DNA from: Neolecta irregularis DAH-3
Lineage: Eukaryota > Ascomycota > Neolectomycetes > Neolectales > Neolectaceae
DNA length: 10,316 nt
Direction: 5' to 3'
NCBI GenBank assembly: GCA_001929475.1
Contig: LXFE01002558.1
Location: 1 to 10,316, forward strand
Part shown: one piece after another, positions 6,942 through 10,316 of the stretch
How positions within the stretch are numbered: position 1 is the first letter of the stretch
How the letters are laid out: each line of letters opens with the position of its first letter
Program-made: the position numbers and the translations under genes
Notes under the pieces: generated by a model
Told to the model about the DNA's origin: nothing
Databases searched by the model: none
What the model saw: the letters and a program-made list of their open reading frames with translations, nothing else

Positions 6942-7629
6942 GGTCCAGAAAATAGTGGAACAAGCTAGAAATATATTCTGTCCTCATTATAACGTGAGCC
7001 TCACATCTTACATGCCTTGTATGACAGCAACTGAATATGCATGTGTTCTGATTGAGTCAAGTCTTGTAAACCGACTTGGTGACTGTATTGGATTTGCTTA
7101 TTTTGCCCGCTAGAGCAGAGGAAGACAAGATGATATATCTGGCAATACCCGGGATATATCCTTACAGTAACCCTGTTTACTCGTAGTAGAAAGGTCACCA
7201 CTAGGCTTGGATGATGCAATATGAACCTGTCTATATTAGGCTCGTACCTGAGTACCGTTAATAGAGCGGTACCTATTTATCGATATAATACATGCTCTCC
7301 TGAATGAGACCTATTCCGTGGTTCATCTTGCCCTTATCTCCTTATGTCCTTGGTATGTTCCTTCCTATACGTTAGCGCATTATGTGATGAGAGGGTAATG
7401 GGTGGCAAGCCCCGGGGCTTATAGAGTGTCAGATTGTTGTGAAATTATTCAGTATTATAAGCGGCATCTCGTTTATAGTTTCCTAGGATGATTCTATTGT
7501 TGGTGTTTTCAGACGAGCAGAGTCATGTCCTGAGAACAGTTCAAAGTTATGCAATGAGATTGAATGTTTCTCTTCATACACTGTCATGCGGAGATGAATC
7601 GAGTCCCCAGTTTCTCTTACACATATTTA
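6942..7629. other. Unassigned stretch between gag and the APS kinase gene
   Basis: No homology-supported gene is seen on either strand, and no copy of the LTR candidate. Small structures present are two GATATATC palindromes (7132-7139, 7153-7160) around a short spacer and a 14-nt perfect palindrome AAGCCCCGGGGCTT (7407-7420). The part next to 7629 should hold the APS kinase 3' UTR. Confidence 0.6.
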
Positions 7630-8309
7630 TTAGGAACTACGAATGAGTCCCTTTGTCTCGAGATATGTTATGATTATCCTAACGCACTCCTCGACATTCT
7701 TCTCGCCAGTTTTGATTGTGATTTCGGGGTTCGAAGGTGGTTCATATGGGGCTGTGATACCAGTGAAGTCTTGCTTTTAGTCATGAACCCTGAATATACA
7801 GTACCCTTTATTTCTCCCGCTCTTGCTTTTTGATATAACCCTTTTGGGTCACGCTGTTCCACAATTTCAAGGGGCGCATCTACGAAGACCTAGAATCTTA
7901 AAACTAGCGTACGCAGAAATATTGCCTCAACGAACTTTAATCCCCATTCCGCATGTATATTTCTGGCAAGTTGGCGATCTTTTTCATAAGGACTAATAAA
8001 GCTGGTTAACACGATTTGTCCGCTATCCGCCATCAGCCGGCTGACATGGCCTATTCGTCTAATATTTTCTTCTCGGTCATGTTCAGAGAAACCGAGGTCA
8101 GAATTTAACCCAAATCGAATGTTATCGCCATCTAATCTGTATGAAGGAATATGAGAATGAAGAAGTGTTGATTCTAGAGCCACTGCAATCGTTGATTTAC
8201 CACTAGCAGAAAGCCCTGTCAACCAAATCGTTAAACCGGTGTTATTGAGAAGAGAAAATCGATCTTCGCGGGAGAGATGGGAAGGATGGAATGTGATGTG
8301 GGTGGGCAT
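7630..8309 (-). CDS. Adenylyl-sulfate (APS) kinase, complete, three exons
   Basis: It phosphorylates adenosine 5'-phosphosulfate with ATP to make PAPS in cytosolic sulfate assimilation (MET14 of yeast, sD of Aspergillus). Exons on the minus strand: 8309-7926, 7889-7805 and 7769-7630, giving 202 residues, the normal size. The N-terminus reads [10 protein letters not shown], as in fungal orthologs. The P-loop GLSASGKST is at 32-40, [11 protein letters not shown] at 59-69, ENIRR at 81-85 and SFISPY at 103-108. After intron 1 come FVDAP and [13 protein letters not shown] (lid). After intron 2 come [16 protein letters not shown] and a C-terminal helix ending [11 protein letters not shown]. All key motifs are present. 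The single continuous frame from the ATG would stop after LRF, and a separate open frame at 7862-7674 starting MEQRDPKG is really exon 2 read on into intron 2. Confidence 0.95.
7770..7804 (-). other. 35-nt intron 2 of the APS kinase gene
   Basis: On the minus strand it starts GTACTG and ends AGCAAG, with a branch-like ATGACTAA, phase 1. Splicing makes a GAC codon and joins AGEIK to [10 protein letters not shown], the expected sequence. Confidence 0.92.
7890..7925 (-). other. 36-nt GC-AG intron 1 of the APS kinase gene
   Basis: Read on the minus strand it starts GCAATA after an exon ending GAG and ends GATTCTAG, phase 0. Splicing gives [18 protein letters not shown], aligned without gap to the fungal family. 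The GT at GTACGC inside it would give a 23-nt intron and the wrong frame. The only in-frame GT donor upstream would delete conserved residues. Confidence 0.8.
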
Positions 8310-8716
8310 TTGACGAGATAAGAAAGGAACCAGGGACCTGAATTTCTGAATCCAAAAGTATTTTTGTAAAAGTCTCCCGACACCATCATTAATTATGTAC
8401 CTTCAAGAAAGGTTGTCACACGAAATTCCACAACTAGGACTTTACTCCAATACAGAATATTTTGTGAGTAGTGTGAATAGGCCGGCGGGTATTCATTAGC
8501 CTCTGCGTCGGGTAGACATTTCCACTTTCCTTCCTGCTTGCTCTTTCGTGGCCTGAATCGTCCCCATCCCCTCATGGTTGGTTGTTGTCTGATTTCCCCC
8601 TTCGATGCTGCCGACACAGTTGAGGCTGAACGATAATTTCCGAGGGAGCGGATGAGAAAATACAATCTGACCCAGATATATCTTCGTTGGTGCTAGAATG
8701 CCTACTCTTTCTAAAC

Positions 8717-8979
8717 AAGCTTGAGGAGATATGACCAGTGTGTCCAACCGCCCACCCACCGAAGAGGTCTTTTCTCGCCTAAGGCTGCCTCCTGTTTCTT
8801 GTATTTATTTCGTTCCTTTAATCCTTCTGAAACCGCTTCATGTTGAACATCTTGTTTTTCTTTATTTTCCGAGTATTCTGCGCTTTGTCAAGTTAAACAT
8901 GACCTTGTAATTCCGATGGAATGGTATAGAATCGAGAATGTGCTCTAATAAACTGTGAAATTCGAAGCGGATACATCAT
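8717..8979 (-). CDS. Possible small gene with mitochondrial-type N-terminus, 3' part unresolved
   Basis: I do not recognise this protein. On the minus strand an ATG at 8979 opens MMYPLRISQFIRAHSRFYTIPSELQ-like sequence: basic, Ser/Phe-rich and free of early acidic residues, like a mitochondrial presequence. A 26-nt GT-AG segment (8903-8878) with a CTTGAC branch-like site would join it to a 161-nt open stretch rich in Lys/Glu (EYSENKEKQDV, then GLKERNKYKKQEAALGEKRPLRW), ending near 8717. Further exons could follow to about 8400, where all three minus frames have long open parts, but I could not choose between several short-intron joins. It is divergent from nothing obvious nearby and lies about 400 nt upstream of the APS kinase start on the same strand. 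It may be real, or chance open frames. Confidence 0.35.
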
Positions 8980-9556
8980 GTATTTAATGTGGTTGGGTTG
9001 GTGGATGACTTGATTTCTTACTACTTCAAGTAAAGGTACTTGCATAATATTGATGTAATCTGAACTGATTTCTCTCAGGAATTAAATCTTCCATGGGTCT
9101 GTGAGGTTTGGGTGGTTCTTTATATGCACCAAAACGTCAAACCTTAGCAATGAAATCCAATCATCAAGGACCTGCTTTGGGCACGCTTTTCTAAATCTTG
9201 CCCTTCATATAGGGAATTACCAAAGCCTCACTTCAAGCTTCACCTCGAGACGAACTCAGAAAAGACCTTGAAAAGAACTGGAGATATTATCTGTTCAGAA
9301 TAATCCTGAAGTACAGAACAGAGGGAAATTAGACATTTAAGAGATCCATTAAATATCCTCCACAAGATCGGGTGCATCATTTCCGTGCCATAAACCCTAA
9401 AAATGAGACCTGATAAGAAATTGTTAGGCATGAAACATGGCTGTTCGCATTGAGAGGTGCTTGGATTGAGGGTTTGTGTCGTACATGAAGAGTTGAAGTC
9501 CTTCAAATTTCAGGGTTCGAGATCAAAAACTGTGCTCAAGATACTGCTTTGATCAA
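8980..9556. other. AT-rich spacer, no gene recognised
   Basis: Both strands hold only short open frames without recognisable motifs. The 88-codon minus frame ending at 9240 has no family signature. The first part should include the promoter of the minus-strand gene candidate, if that gene is real. Confidence 0.6.
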
Positions 9557-9716
9557 GGCTGCGTTTGGCAGGCACCAGATTCCATGAAATTGGGTGCGTT
9601 CGCCAGCCACCATTTTGACAATTGCACTATTGTGCGGTGTACCAAATGCGCGCGTTAAAATTTACCTTTGACGAATTGGCTAATTTCATGAAATTTGGTA
9701 CCTGCCAAACGCGGCC
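9557..9716. mobile_element. 160-nt MITE-like element with 35-nt terminal inverted repeats
   Basis: The left arm 9557-9591 begins GGCTGCGTTTGGCAGGCACC. The right arm 9682-9716, read on the minus strand, begins GGCCGCGTTTGGCAGGTACC. The arms match at 31 of 35 positions, both running on to CATGAAATT. All four differences are C/T or G/A. A degraded copy of the terminal motif (GTGCGTTCGCCAGCCACCA) follows the left arm directly. The interior is too short to code. No clear target-site duplication is visible. It may derive from a cut-and-paste DNA transposon family, which I cannot name. Confidence 0.8.
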
Positions 9717-9879
9717 GAGGTACATTTTGGGGTCGCCATTGGAGTTTGTAATGACCTTTTCAAACCCTGTATCGGAAATAAGGGGCTGTACTTTTTGCTT
9801 TATCTAGAGTCAACTAGCTAACTTGTTCAGGTTTTGTGTAGGGTTACTTAAGACATGAATAAGTGAGTTTAAATAGTAC

Positions 9880-9886
9880 TATATAA
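9880..9886 (+). promoter_or_regulatory. Candidate TATA box
   Basis: TATATAA lies 51 nt before the ATG of the downstream partial ORF, a reasonable distance for a short 5' UTR. It lies in an AT-rich stretch, so chance occurrence is possible. Confidence 0.35.
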
Positions 9887-9937
9887 TGACAAATATTACT
9901 CTTCATCTTCCGGTTTTACTGCAAGCCCATCTTCATA

Positions 9938-10316
9938 ATGCTTATCGGATCTTTTTGTCACGCTGTCGCAACTTGTTTAACATTCGGCGTTGGTTTAACG
10001 TTCGCCCCTGCCGTCGAGCATCAATCGGATCGACTCGATCCAATAGATGCCATCAAGATTTTCGAACGCTCTGGGAATTTTCAGTTTCTTGAACTAAAAA
10101 ATGGCATAACGGCACGTCAAGGCCTCCGGACGGAATTACTCTCCGGAGAAACTAGGGTGTATACCAAGTGGGAGATGGTTAGGGGCCAACCAAGGGTTCG
10201 GGTGAACCTCAAGGTCTGCGTTGAACAGACGGCGATGAACCTTGGAAGAAAAATATCCGACTTCTTCGTCTTGAATTGTTCGAGACGTTTAGAACCTTGT
10301 TATTGCGAATTGTATG
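9938..10316 (+). CDS. 5' part of a putative secreted protein, runs off the window
   Basis: I do not recognise a family. The frame is open from ATG at 9938 to the window end, 126 codons without a stop; the preceding in-frame stop is TGA at 9887-9889. The N-terminus MLIGSFCHAVATCLTFGVGLTFAPA looks like a signal peptide, with likely cleavage after about residue 25. The mature part is mixed and basic, with segments FERSGNFQFLELKNG, VYTKWEMVRGQPRVRVNLK and four cysteines clustered late (94, 114, 121, 123). Small secreted cysteine-containing proteins of this kind are typical effector or cell-surface candidates in fungi, but that is inference. A TATA-like box lies upstream. The 3' end and any introns are unknown. 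Confidence 0.55.
   Translation, partial: MLIGSFCHAVATCLTFGVGLTFAPAVEHQSDRLDPIDAIKIFERSGNFQFLELKNGITARQGLRTELLSGETRVYTKWEMVRGQPRVRVNLKVCVEQTAMNLGRKISDFFVLNCSRRLEPCYCELY

Noticed and set aside
6871-7113. Second retroelement protein in the +1 frame after gag
   Set aside because: It is open and charged at first but shows no CCHC knuckle, protease or polymerase motif; kept only as a remark on a possible frameshift.
7728-7735. GGTTCGAA as a tRNA B box
   Set aside because: It lies within exon 3 of the APS kinase on the opposite strand and no cloverleaf or A box fits around it.
7674-7862. Separate minus-strand ORF beginning [10 protein letters not shown]
   Set aside because: Its first part is exon 2 of the APS kinase; the rest is intron 2 and exon 3 read out of frame.
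8381-8392. Sulfur-regulator (CYS3/MetR-type) site upstream of the APS kinase
   Set aside because: The ATGATGGTGT-like sequence on the minus strand does not fit the palindromic ATGRYRYCAT pattern.
9240-9506. 88-codon minus-strand ORF
   Set aside because: No recognisable motif or supporting signal, and a length compatible with chance in this AT-rich spacer.
9514-9520. GGTTCGA as a tRNA B box
   Set aside because: No matching acceptor or anticodon stem could be found upstream.

Overview
This looks like nuclear DNA of a filamentous ascomycete (Pezizomycotina). It carries spliced genes for a Gyp7-type Rab GAP, a class III GH18 chitinase with a fungal CBM19-type chitin-binding tail, and a fungal-type APS kinase. 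It also has a Ty3/gypsy-like gag and short dispersed repeats. No rRNA, tRNA, CRISPR array or bacterial-type operon was found.

Layout. 1-1667 (+): 3' part of a Gyp7-like TBC protein, cut by the window edge. 1668-2809: repeat-rich spacer with a nine-copy octamer array, a motif CAATGACTATCT scattered through it, one arm of a long inverted repeat (1829-2287) and a 23-nt tandem repeat. 2810-4434 (+): secreted chitinase in four exons. 4631-4985: second inverted-repeat arm, so the chitinase sits between two opposed copies of one dispersed repeat. 5239-6941 (+): a degraded LTR-retroelement region with enhancer-like direct repeats, a candidate LTR (5393-5784), three tandem 36-nt leader repeats and an intact gag ORF, but no pol. 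7630-8309 (-): complete APS kinase in three exons. About 8717-8979 (-): a possible small gene with a mitochondrial-type N-terminus. 9557-9716: a 160-nt MITE-like element with 35-nt terminal inverted repeats. 9938-10316 (+): start of a putative secreted protein that runs off the window.

The main unifying observation is intron size. Every intron that homology lets me place is only 31-38 nt long: four in the GAP gene, three in the chitinase, two in the APS kinase. That is close to the lower limit for spliceosomal introns. Naive ORF reading therefore makes these genes look frameshifted or broken. With the introns removed, all three give intact family proteins, including the chitinase catalytic motif, which an in-frame 33-nt intron splits. 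One intron is GC-AG, and one 36-nt intron-like insertion in the GAP gene has no canonical donor that keeps the frame.

The genes serve unrelated housekeeping or secreted roles: vacuolar Rab7 regulation, chitin hydrolysis, and sulfate assimilation. I see no pathway-level cluster. The interest lies in intron compaction, the inverted repeats around the chitinase, and the mobile-element remains.
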